Shown piece by piece: positions 16,994-23,061 of a DNA stretch of 33,763 nucleotides. Source of the stretch: Solobacterium sp. (GTDB lineage: Bacteria; Bacillota_I; Bacilli_A; Erysipelotrichales; Erysipelotrichaceae); the NCBI GenBank assembly GCA_017469885.1, contig JAFUFO010000032.1:1-33763 (forward strand), in the 5' to 3' direction. Below the pieces are notes generated by a model, which saw only the letters and a list, made by a program, of their open reading frames with translations, had not been told where the DNA came from and did no database searches. The translations under genes and the position numbers were made by a program. Numbering within the stretch: position 1 is the stretch's first letter; every line of letters starts with the position of its first letter.

Positions 16994-18841
16994 TTATTTT
17001 GTGCAGCTTTCCACCCACTCGATGAAGTTGTCCGAGGCGTTTCCGGTGCGCTCTGCCTGGGTATGACCCTGGCCCCATACGGTTTCGAAGTCTACGCTTT
17101 CAACAGAATCATAATTCTCCAGTGCCAGCGCAAGGTTCATCTCGGTGGACAGTGCGCAGTCCCCCTGGTTAAGGCCGGTGCGGATCCGCCAGTACTTCGC
17201 AACGGTGCTTGTTTCATATCCTTCTTCGCTTTCCAGCAGGTAGTACAGCGGTGTATACATATCGACTCTGGTCTCTGCGGTATTGCCTGCACTGTCGGTT
17301 TTCAACAGATCCTGAAGATATTCGTCCGCATATTCATTTCCAAGTTCGGAGAGGATATTTGCCAGTGTGCTGTCAAAGTGTGCGCCGCTTCCGTCGCCGT
17401 ATCCAAACAGCGTGTTCTCACCCTGTCCGGCATCGAGCTGATCAAATGCGCCGAGGCTCTTGGAGGCATTCTTCAGTGCCTTCACAAAGGAAGCAATATC
17501 CGTGATCTTCGCGGTGTTGGTTTCCGCATCATAGGTAACCCATTCACCGTTCGCATTCAGCGCATCAATATAATCCTGCACAGTTTCATACGTGCCGGAC
17601 AGGGAGAGTCCGGAGCCGCTTGTCTCAGTGCGGGAAATGTCATCGATTGCCTCAAAATTCACTTCGCCGGATTCTGTATTGTTCTGTCCCATGCCGTCCG
17701 GACGCTGTCCGCCGAAGTCCGGTGCGCCTTCATGACTTCCGGAAGGACGTTCTCCGTTTCCGTGTCCGCCCGGCATTCCGCCGCCCATACCGCCAGAAGA
17801 AGCCTCATACGGGAATTCCGTATCCGCAAGGAAGTTGTTCAGGGACGTTTCTATGACCGACTTCATATATTCGTAATAGGTACCTGCCTGATAAATGCCG
17901 TCTTCGGATTCTTCCAGGGTCAGTACCGTGCCGTTTTCATCTTTGAGTCCGGCATTGTTTACATATTCCGCATAGGCTTCTGCCAGCTGATCGGAAATCG
18001 CCTGTTCTTCTTCGGACAGTCCGTCTCTTGTTACTCCCAGCATCCATTCATATGCCTCATCTGCGGTATCAAGGTTGGTGATCGGGCACCAGCACATCGA
18101 ACCAAGCACCGCATCGCTTACGCCCTGTACCGCACCGATTTCGGTAAGATACGGCTCATACAATGCGCTGTCTCCGGTGGAGCCCATGACGGCGGACTGT
18201 GCACCGCCGCCGGACATACCGAAGGTGAAGATGGATTCCTCATCACCCGGTACGGTGTCATCGGAATAGCGTACATAGCGCACCGCTGCCTTAAGATCGG
18301 TAACGCCTGCCGGCGCACCGGCATCTCTGCCGCGGCAGCCGGCATGGACATAGACAAATCCGGCACTGGTATATTCCGTCACGGATTTGTATTCACTCAG
18401 CGCGGACTGTGCGGAATAACCCGGTGTATTGATCGGCATGACGATCGGTGCCGTCTCCGCGGTATAGCCGTTTACTTCCGTTTCTGAATTGATTTCGCAT
18501 GTGTAAGTTCCATCTCCGTTATCCGTCGCATTCATGTATGCGCCGGGCACGAATACGGCCAGCGTTTCATAATTCTCATCCGCCGGCGTTTCACAATAGG
18601 AAATGCCGATCTGGTAGTAGACGTCATCCGCTTCGTTGTACTGCCATGCGGAGGCGTCAATTTTCGAAAGGTTTGTCGTAACCGCTGTTGTATTCGTATC
18701 AGCGGTTTCTGTATTCGCGGCTTCCGCCGCTGCGGCAGTTTCTTCCGGTTCTCTGACAGAAGTATCTGTATCGCAGCCCGCAATGCTGAGAACAAGTGCT
18801 GTGCCAAGGATTCCGGTTAGTATGTTTCTGCATTGTTTCAT
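16994..18841 (-). CDS. Tannase-like lipoprotein (subtype B tannase family)
   Basis: A 615-aa secreted lipoprotein. The signal peptide ends in a lipobox, SIAGC, with Cys23 as the lipidated residue, followed by an acidic Ala/Thr-rich linker to about residue 60. The alpha/beta-hydrolase core carries the nucleophile elbow GMSGGGA (Ser210) shortly after GCRGRDAG, as in bacterial tannases, and the C-terminal WGQGHTQAE supplies the catalytic His. Tannases hydrolyse galloyl esters of plant tannins, so this would act on dietary polyphenols at the cell surface. A Gly/Met/Pro-rich low-complexity stretch at about 345-385 interrupts the lid region. AAGGAG lies 11 nt upstream of the ATG. Family placement is good; substrate is inferred. 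Confidence 0.82.
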   Translation of the reverse strand: MKQCRNILTGILGTALVLSIAGCDTDTSVREPEETAAAAEAANTETADTNTTAVTTNLSKIDASAWQYNEADDVYYQIGISYCETPADENYETLAVFVPGAYMNATDNGDGTYTCEINSETEVNGYTAETAPIVMPINTPGYSAQSALSEYKSVTEYTSAGFVYVHAGCRGRDAGAPAGVTDLKAAVRYVRYSDDTVPGDEESIFTFGMSGGGAQSAVMGSTGDSALYEPYLTEIGAVQGVSDAVLGSMCWCPITNLDTADEAYEWMLGVTRDGLSEEEQAISDQLAEAYAEYVNNAGLKDENGTVLTLEESEDGIYQAGTYYEYMKSVIETSLNNFLADTEFPYEASSGGMGGGMPGGHGNGERPSGSHEGAPDFGGQRPDGMGQNNTESGEVNFEAIDDISRTETSGSGLSLSGTYETVQDYIDALNANGEWVTYDAETNTAKITDIASFVKALKNASKSLGAFDQLDAGQGENTLFGYGDGSGAHFDSTLANILSELGNEYADEYLQDLLKTDSAGNTAETRVDMYTPLYYLLESEEGYETSTVAKYWRIRTGLNQGDCALSTEMNLALALENYDSVESVDFETVWGQGHTQAERTGNASDNFIEWVESCTK

Positions 18842-18913
18842 ATGCGTTTTATCTCCTTAAGCACTCTCATCATTACACCGCTCTGTGAACAATGTGTGAC
18901 GGTTTTCCCACAT

Positions 18914-19138
18914 TCAGTTGAACATTCCGTCATCTTCCCTTCGGATGCGTTCCATGATCGCATCACACTTTTTCTCAAATACCTTCTGCGGTCCAGGGAG
19001 TTCACTGCCGTCTTCCAGCAGTTTATTGTGCATCCGGTAAAGCACCTTTCCGTTATCCCGCAGCTCATAGGTATGACAGGGCTTGCCGATGATGTTTTTC
19101 CCGTAATAATCCGCAATCGTAAATGCATGTACTTTCAT
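18914..19138 (-). CDS. 74-aa conserved-looking small protein of unknown function
   Basis: The ATG at 19138 follows GGAGGA with good spacing. The protein (MKVHAFTIADYYGKN at the start) is mixed alpha/beta, with a charged C-terminal helix (FEKKCDAIMERIRRED), and has no membrane segment or known motif. It lies 72 nt upstream of the tannase-like gene on the same strand and may share its transcript. I do not recognise the family. Confidence 0.65.
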   Translation of the reverse strand: MKVHAFTIADYYGKNIIGKPCHTYELRDNGKVLYRMHNKLLEDGSELPGPQKVFEKKCDAIMERIRREDDGMFN

Positions 19139-19179
19139 GATTCTTTTCCTCCGGACTCAGTGTCGCATTCCCTGCCCGC

Positions 19180-19216
19180 AAAAAAACGAACAGCGTCCCG
19201 GAAAGTTCCGGGACGC
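19180..19216 (-). terminator. Strong intrinsic terminator, end of the accessory island transcripts
   Basis: An 11-bp perfect stem GCGTCCCGGAA / TTCCGGGACGC with a minimal loop, followed on the minus strand by GTTCG and T7. It lies downstream of the XRE gene (19402) and insulates the 74-aa gene. Confidence 0.88.
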
Positions 19217-19347
19217 CGTCTGTTATTACACAACTGATATTAATTCGTTACGCAATGGTATTCCACTTACATGACCATAATACTCCGAGATTTTTTCGAA
19301 TACAGCAATATCTCGGAATTTTGAGTGCGTAGATGCGGCCGGCCCGG

Positions 19348-19430
19348 TGCATAACGTGCATTTTCACAGTATTATTTGCGAGGTATTTTTGTTCTCGCTC
19401 ACTAAGAAGATTGAAGAAGAGGAAGACATG
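19348..19430 (+). repeat. Orphan copy of the leader found at 21552-21640
   Basis: It shares GTGCATTT, a T-rich block and the identical 15-mer CGCTCACTAAGAAGA, then a purine-rich ribosome-site-like run and an ATG, with the leader of the gene at 21638. Here the ATG at 19428 opens only 7 codons before TAA. The 3' end of the antisense XRE gene, including its TAG stop, lies within this copy. Confidence 0.6.
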
Positions 19431-19707
19431 CAATTATTGGACGATCAATAAGCGGCAAAAAAATATCCCGATTCTCACGAACCAGGATATCTTCCACTCT
19501 GACATTCCACAAATCTGTCAGCAGCAACAGATTGGCATAGTCCGGAAGGGTTTTCCCTTCCTGCCATTTGTAGATGGACATTGGGCTTGTAAAGCCGAAT
19601 ATCTCCTGCAAATCGCGGACTTTCATTCCATTCTGCTCTCTCAGTTTGCGAATGTTTTCTCCCGTCGCTCGCATATCGATGACAGGAAACGCAATATTCT
19701 GTGTCAT
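19402..19707 (-). CDS. XRE-family transcriptional regulator
   Basis: A 101-aa protein with one helix-turn-helix of the Cro/CI type at about 15-75 (IRKLREQNGMKVRDLQEIFG, then a recognition helix around SPMSIYKWQEG). There is no further domain. AGGAGGG lies 4 nt before the ATG at 19707. Its promoter (19808-19835) is abutted by an 18-nt palindrome that recurs at the promoter of the TROVE-like gene, so it probably regulates itself and that gene. The last dozen codons run antisense through the orphan leader repeat at 19348-19430, so the original C-terminus may have been replaced by recombination. Confidence 0.85.
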   Translation of the reverse strand: MTQNIAFPVIDMRATGENIRKLREQNGMKVRDLQEIFGFTSPMSIYKWQEGKTLPDYANLLLLTDLWNVRVEDILVRENRDIFLPLIDRPIIACLPLLQSS

Positions 19708-19807
19708 AACACCCTCCTCTTGATTAATTCCATATCGTAATAATGTCAGTGAGATGCCTAATACTTCTTTTTGGTGTTATACCAGTTTTGGAATATTGCC
19801 TATGGTT

Positions 19808-19835
19808 AATATAACATGGTTTGTCTTTTTGTAAA
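19808..19835 (-). promoter_or_regulatory. Promoter of the XRE regulator gene
   Basis: Minus strand: -35 TTTACA (19830-19835, 5/6), 16-nt spacer, -10 TATATT (19808-19813, 5/6). The start near 19801 gives a leader of about 94 nt. Confidence 0.65.
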
Positions 19836-19853
19836 TTAACCTGTTGGTTTAAT
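19836..19853. promoter_or_regulatory. Operator-like palindrome next to the XRE promoter
   Basis: TTAACCTGTTGGTTTAAT on the plus strand, with inverted arms AACC/GGTT. It touches the -35 box of the XRE gene promoter and overlaps the stop codon of the TROVE-like gene. It matches the site at 21529-21546 at 13 of 18 positions, as nTAACCYGKTGGKTTAAY. Confidence 0.6.
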
Positions 19854-21312
19854 TTTCGGGATAAACGATACAGTCGTATCGTTTATCTTGCAATACAGAA
19901 ACCATGTATTCATAAGGTGTCATGGATACACCATTCATCAGGTTTTTGAATACCTGTACGGACTGTCCAGAGACAAGCTGTACAGAGCCAGCATTCAAAA
20001 GACAATGGAATGTATTATTTCTGGCATCCACATTCCAGAACACAAGATTTGGCATGACATAACCTGCTTCCGAAAACCTTTGGTTCATCTCAGATGTGAA
20101 GTCATGTCGTTCTATCGATGTACATACATCGATCTCCATATCCGTGATTACTACAATTGAAGTTGGAAGCTCTTCCTGTGGAATCTGATGTTCCACTGCA
20201 CTTTGAAGAACAAGTTCAAAAGCCGCTTCCAGATCTGTATTCATATCCCAGTGTGCATTTTCAATCCATTTAATTTTCTCATAGAGTGTTTTACCTTTCA
20301 CTTCTACGAGTTCTGGACGAGCAGAAAAGGTCATAAATCGATTATGAAACAGGCCAGTATTACGTTCCGCAAAATACAATGCAAGACCGATGGAAGTAGC
20401 CATTGGCCTTCCATACATGGAACCAGATACATCAGCCATGATTAAAAAGCGCTGATCGCCTTTCACAAGATCCGGCAATGCCTTCCACTGTGCTTCCAAT
20501 ACCGGATTATTCGAATCGATCCCATACAGCACCTGTTCGACGATGTCATATGGATAAAGCACTTCACCATGGATGGATGACTTACCACTGGCTACAGCTT
20601 CCAGATAAGAAGAAAAACGTTCTTCATCGTTGCGGCGGAAGGCTTTACGATACTTTTTCATGGCATAGGATGGAACAGCATCATAACGAATATAATCCAT
20701 GGCTGACATGGATAAATTGCGTTCTGTGACATTGATATAAGCCCGCAACTGAGACATTACCTTCCGGTATTGTTTCTCAGACATGCCAAAAGCACTGGCA
20801 AGTTTCTTAGCCTGTCTTCTGGTCTTTCGAGAAGAAGCATTCACACTTGGAAGCCACTTTGCAAGAAGGGAAACGGGTTTCCCTTCCAGCATATGACTGC
20901 AGTCTTCCTCCAGCTGCGCTGAAAGAAGTGAAATGACTTCTGCTTCTACCGGTGTGCATAACAGATAGATGAGATCATCCCACCGGCCAAATTCCGCAAT
21001 GAAAGGAAGGTTTGGAATAAGCATATTGGCATAATGCTTCGCCAGTACTTGAAACATGATTCTGCCCGTGCGACGTTCCCCTAATCCACCACGGATATCA
21101 CGTGTATAAAACGCCAGTCTTAAAGCAAGCAATGGATTTTCAATGATTGCTTTTTGGAAGACTGTTTCGATTTCGGAGTCTGTACGATTTCGCATTGCCC
21201 CGCATATGGCAAAACAATCCAAAAGCGCGCTGCCAGATGTACGATGACAATCCGCACCGTTTTCGGTGAAAGTCCAGTTCTGTGTAAGTGCTATGGAATT
21301 AAGAATTGTCAT
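19849..21312 (-). CDS. Ro60/TROVE-like (DUF2828-type) RNA-binding protein with vWA domain
   Basis: A 487-aa protein. The N-terminal half (about 1-275) is a helical-repeat domain with the landmarks TENGADCHRTSGSALLD, FYTRDIRGGLGERR (68-81) and AEFGRWDDL, typical of the TROVE/DUF2828 group related to the ring-shaped Ro60 protein. The C-terminal half (about 285-485) is a von Willebrand A fold with a complete metal site: DVSGS (Asp294, Ser296, Ser298), Thr359-Asp360, and Asp391. Ro proteins bind Y RNAs and misfolded or damaged RNA and act in RNA quality control. AAGGAG lies 9 nt before the ATG at 21312. Its promoter (21501-21529) abuts the same palindrome as the XRE gene promoter. Phages and genomic islands also carry this type, which fits the setting. 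Confidence 0.85.
   Translation of the reverse strand: MTILNSIALTQNWTFTENGADCHRTSGSALLDCFAICGAMRNRTDSEIETVFQKAIIENPLLALRLAFYTRDIRGGLGERRTGRIMFQVLAKHYANMLIPNLPFIAEFGRWDDLIYLLCTPVEAEVISLLSAQLEEDCSHMLEGKPVSLLAKWLPSVNASSRKTRRQAKKLASAFGMSEKQYRKVMSQLRAYINVTERNLSMSAMDYIRYDAVPSYAMKKYRKAFRRNDEERFSSYLEAVASGKSSIHGEVLYPYDIVEQVLYGIDSNNPVLEAQWKALPDLVKGDQRFLIMADVSGSMYGRPMATSIGLALYFAERNTGLFHNRFMTFSARPELVEVKGKTLYEKIKWIENAHWDMNTDLEAAFELVLQSAVEHQIPQEELPTSIVVITDMEIDVCTSIERHDFTSEMNQRFSEAGYVMPNLVFWNVDARNNTFHCLLNAGSVQLVSGQSVQVFKNLMNGVSMTPYEYMVSVLQDKRYDCIVYPEN
19860..19887. repeat. 12-bp perfect hairpin inside the 3' end of the TROVE-like gene
   Basis: GATAAACGATAC / GTATCGTTTATC with a 4-nt loop. It encodes the last residues (DKRYDCIVYPEN) and ends some 9 nt before the stop codon. 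No T tract follows, so it is not a classic terminator. Confidence 0.75.
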
Positions 21313-21359
21313 CGTTCATTTCTCCTTTCAAACAACATGAGATGGTTCCTTATTTAACA

Positions 21360-21437
21360 CGGCACAGGAACGCATCTCCTCTTTATCTCTCACATATATT
21401 CATAAGATCTGAGTACTTGGGTTTGCTGTATGTGCCG
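21360..21437. ncRNA. Candidate structured RNA (Y-RNA-like) next to the TROVE-like gene
   Basis: CGGCACA (21360-21366) pairs with TGTGCCG (21431-21437). Inside, ACGCA can pair with TGC-T-GT after small bulges, giving a bulged end helix around an approximately 50-nt loop region. Read on the plus strand, the second arm runs into ATTTTT, like a Y RNA with paired ends and a terminal U tract. Read on the minus strand it would be a leader structure of the TROVE-like mRNA. Y RNAs are commonly encoded beside bacterial Ro genes. Strand and identity are unproven, and I found no tRNA-like YrlA module. Confidence 0.35.
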
Positions 21438-21500
21438 ATTTTTAGTAGGCTGCTTCAATTATTTACATAGCAATCTCCTACTCCTTGTTGAGGCATACTC

Positions 21501-21529
21501 AATATAATTCCAATGCAATACCTTGTCTG
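21501..21529 (-). promoter_or_regulatory. Promoter of the TROVE-like gene
   Basis: Minus strand: -35 CAGACA (21524-21529, 4/6), 17-nt spacer, -10 TATATT (21501-21506, 5/6). The -10 is identical to that of the XRE gene promoter, and the operator overlaps the -35 by one base. The weak -35 next to an upstream operator suits activation by the regulator. Confidence 0.5.
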
Positions 21530-21546
21530 TAACCCGGTGGGTTAAC
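21529..21546. promoter_or_regulatory. Operator-like palindrome next to the TROVE-like gene promoter
   Basis: GTAACCCGGTGGGTTAAC, inverted arms TAACCC/GGGTTA. It matches the site at 19836-19853 in sequence and in its position relative to the -35. It also lies upstream of the plus-strand operon at 21638, so it could control both directions. Confidence 0.6.
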
Positions 21547-21637
21547 TCTCTGTACATATTGTGCATTTCCGCATCCGCATTTTGTGGGGGTTTTTCATCT
21601 CCGCTCACTAAGAAGAATGGTGAAGGAGGACATAAAT

Positions 21638-21961
21638 ATGTCTAGATTGTTTTTTGATTCTCACGATTCTTTCATTGCTTCAGCCACGGACCACTCGCTT
21701 GGTTCACTCCCCGATGCAGAGATATTTGATCTGCTGGAAGAGTTCTATGCGTTAGAGAGACCTGACAGCCCGGCACTTGATTCCTTTGAAGAGAATGCAC
21801 CGGTGCTCAGTCAGGAAGAAGCACGTCTTTGCGACATGATCATTGACCGTATGGAAGCTGGAGGGTTGAATCCGCAGGCTGCGATGCTCCTGGTTTCTAT
21901 GTATGCCTGCAGCGTGGAAGAACGGGTCATGCGCTCGGAGGTAAACAAGTATGTTTGCTAA
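21638..21961 (+). CDS. 107-aa protein of unknown function, first gene of a small operon
   Basis: AAGGAGG lies 8 nt before the ATG at 21638. The protein is acidic and helical, with no membrane segment and no recognised domain; it opens MSRLFFDSHDSFIASATDHS and has EEARLCDMIIDRMEAGGLNP in its second half. Its 3' end overlaps the next gene by 11 nt, with a GGAGG for that gene embedded in it, so the two are translationally coupled. A leader like its own occurs as an orphan at 19348-19430, so this gene pair probably existed in more than one copy. Confidence 0.75.
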   Translation: MSRLFFDSHDSFIASATDHSLGSLPDAEIFDLLEEFYALERPDSPALDSFEENAPVLSQEEARLCDMIIDRMEAGGLNPQAAMLLVSMYACSVEERVMRSEVNKYVC

Positions 21962-22139
21962 GGCTGTCAAGGAGTTTCTGAGCAAGCTGCCGGATGAGAT
22001 GATCATGCTGGTGTTAGAAGCCGTTGACCTTCAGGACCAATTGAATAGTACGACCGACAAACAAGTTCACGATGACATCCAGCACAAACTAGAACTGATC
22101 AATCGGAGAATCATCCAAAGCGCAACAAATATGTTCTAA
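21951..22139 (+). CDS. 62-aa helical protein of unknown function, second gene of the operon
   Basis: The start at 21951 has GGAGG 9 nt upstream and lies 11 nt inside the previous gene. The protein appears entirely helical and amphipathic, with EMIMLVLEAVDLQDQLN in the middle and HDDIQHKLELINRRIIQSA near the end. A truncated homologue of this C-terminus is encoded at 25003-25083. Size and overlap are reminiscent of toxin-antitoxin or regulator pairs, but no motif supports that. Confidence 0.72.
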   Translation: MFAKAVKEFLSKLPDEMIMLVLEAVDLQDQLNSTTDKQVHDDIQHKLELINRRIIQSATNMF

Positions 22140-22151
22140 TGACAAGCCAAA

Positions 22152-22187
22152 AAGGTATCTGCCGGGCATTCGCCTGACAGATACCTT
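22152..22187 (+). terminator. Terminator of the two-gene operon
   Basis: 10-bp stem AAGGTATCTG / CAGATACCTT with a 16-nt loop. It is followed by CAATTAAGTTTT, a weak T tract. The minus side has TTTTTGG, so it may act in both directions. Confidence 0.65.
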
Positions 22188-22230
22188 CAATTAAGTTTTA
22201 CACTATTTTTGTTCATTTGACATCAAAGAC

Positions 22231-22274
22231 GCACTAAATAGAAAAATGAGGGCGGACAAAATAACTCTGCCCTC
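22231..22274. repeat. Left inverted-repeat border of the HigBA cassette, with hairpin
   Basis: GCACTAAATAGAAA (22231-22244) is mirrored by TTTCTTATTTAGTGC at 23023-23037. Inside it, a GAGGGC / GCCCTC hairpin (22248-22274) is mirrored by the CTCCGCCCTC hairpin after higA. Confidence 0.55.
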
Positions 22275-22350
22275 TCCATTACATAATTATTTTCTCCAAA
22301 GTGTTTCTTGGATGATTTTGATTTGGTAAGAACATAGGTCACTATATGTG

Positions 22351-22379
22351 TTGACACGTGTAACGTTACACATTACAAT
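22351..22379 (+). promoter_or_regulatory. Promoter of higBA
   Basis: Perfect -35 TTGACA (22351-22356), 17-nt spacer, -10 TACAAT (22374-22379, 5/6). The -10 ends 6 nt before the ATG at 22386, so transcription would begin at the start codon. Confidence 0.85.
22358..22371. promoter_or_regulatory. HigA operator candidate
   Basis: GTGTAACGTTACAC, a perfect 14-bp palindrome that fills the spacer between the -35 and -10 boxes. A HigA dimer bound here would exclude RNA polymerase, the standard autorepression of toxin-antitoxin operons. Confidence 0.75.
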
Positions 22380-22385
22380 GACATC

Positions 22386-22664
22386 ATGATAAAGTCGTTT
22401 GCGCACAAAGGCCTAAAAGATTTCTTTGAAACCGGGTCAAAAAAGGGCATTCAGCCAGGGCATGCATCAAAACTTGCCAGAATGCTTGATAGACTTGACG
22501 CAAGCACATCGGCACAGGATATGAATCTGCCCGGATACAGACTCCATCCGTTAAAAGGTGACAAAAAGGAAATGTGGTCCGTAACTGTTAACGGAAACTG
22601 GAGAATAACATTTTTCTTTGAGGGCCAAGACGCGTATCTCGTAGACTACCTTGATTATCACTAA
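22386..22664 (+). CDS. higB: HigB-type toxin (RelE/ParE superfamily mRNA interferase)
   Basis: A 92-aa toxin, the normal family length. Conserved HigB blocks are all present: MIKSFAHKGLKDFFETGS at the N-terminus, LPGYRLHPLKGD (48-59), WSVTVNGNWRITFFF (64-78) and the closing YLVDYLDYH. HigB cleaves mRNA on the translating ribosome. The toxin gene precedes the antitoxin, the order typical of higBA. No Shine-Dalgarno sequence is present and the -10 box ends 6 nt before the ATG, so it is probably read from a leaderless message, whereas the antitoxin has a strong ribosome site. That would favour antitoxin production. Confidence 0.95.
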   Translation: MIKSFAHKGLKDFFETGSKKGIQPGHASKLARMLDRLDASTSAQDMNLPGYRLHPLKGDKKEMWSVTVNGNWRITFFFEGQDAYLVDYLDYH

Positions 22665-22680
22665 CAGGAGGTCAATTATT

Positions 22681-22974
22681 ATGATCAGAAGAAAACCAAC
22701 ACATCCTGGGACTGTATTTTTAGAAGATGTAATGAAGCCGTTGTATTTGACTGTTACTGAAGCAGCTGAAATGCTTGGCGTTAGCCGGAAGACGTTATCC
22801 GAATTTGTAAATGAAAAAGCTTCTCTCAGCCCTGAGATGGCCCTAAGAATCAGTAAGGCAACTAACACATCTGCGGAAAGCTGGATGAATATGCAGCAGA
22901 AGTTAACACTTTGGAAAGCTTATCAAAAGGAACCTAAAAACGTTACCGTTTTCCCTTCTGAAGTTTCCATGTGA
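22681..22974 (+). CDS. higA: HigA-type antitoxin (XRE HTH)
   Basis: A 97-aa antitoxin that neutralises HigB and represses the operon. It opens RRKPTHPGTVFLEDVMKPL, the HigA hallmark, followed by an HTH at about 23-62 (LTVTEAAEMLGVSRKTLSEFV). ATG at 22681 follows AGGAGG with 9-nt spacing; an upstream in-frame start at 22651 lies inside higB and is not needed. The gap to the higB stop is 16 nt. Its likely binding site is the palindrome at 22358-22371. Confidence 0.95.
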   Translation: MIRRKPTHPGTVFLEDVMKPLYLTVTEAAEMLGVSRKTLSEFVNEKASLSPEMALRISKATNTSAESWMNMQQKLTLWKAYQKEPKNVTVFPSEVSM

Positions 22975-22982
22975 TTAAAAAT

Positions 22983-23009
22983 GAGGACGGAGAATTGTAC
23001 TCCGCCCTC
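22983..23009 (+). terminator. Terminator of higBA
   Basis: GAGG-A-CGGAG pairs with CTCCG-C-CCTC across a 7-nt loop and one mismatch, then TTT. It is similar in sequence to hairpins at 22248-22274 and 25107-25125. Confidence 0.75.
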
Positions 23010-23022
23010 TTTGCTTCATGTG

Positions 23023-23037
23023 TTTCTTATTTAGTGC
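23023..23037. repeat. Right inverted-repeat border of the HigBA cassette
   Basis: TTTCTTATTTAGTGC, the inverse of GCACTAAATAGAAA at 22231-22244 with one inserted base. Confidence 0.55.
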
Positions 23038-23061
23038 ATTTGAGGTGTTATGACATTCCAA

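Larger units (their letters stand above)
21313..21637. other. Regulatory region between the TROVE-like gene and the small two-gene operon
   Basis: This 325-base stretch contains the promoter and about 180 nt of leader of the TROVE-like gene (minus), the shared operator palindrome, the Y-RNA-like candidate, a small inverted repeat TTGAG/CTCAA near 21488-21502, and the leader of the plus-strand gene at 21638. No open reading frame here is convincing. Confidence 0.6.

Noticed and set aside
16838-18487. 549-codon plus-strand frame
   Set aside because: Antisense shadow of the tannase-like lipoprotein gene, which has signal peptide, lipobox and catalytic motifs on the minus strand.
19248-19433. 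61-aa minus-strand frame downstream of the XRE gene
   Set aside because: No ribosome site; lies across the orphan leader repeat and looks random.
21313-21637. tRNA-like YrlA module next to the TROVE-like gene
   Set aside because: I looked for a T-arm-like GGTTCGAATCC or similar and found none on either strand; only the paired-end stem remains as a candidate.
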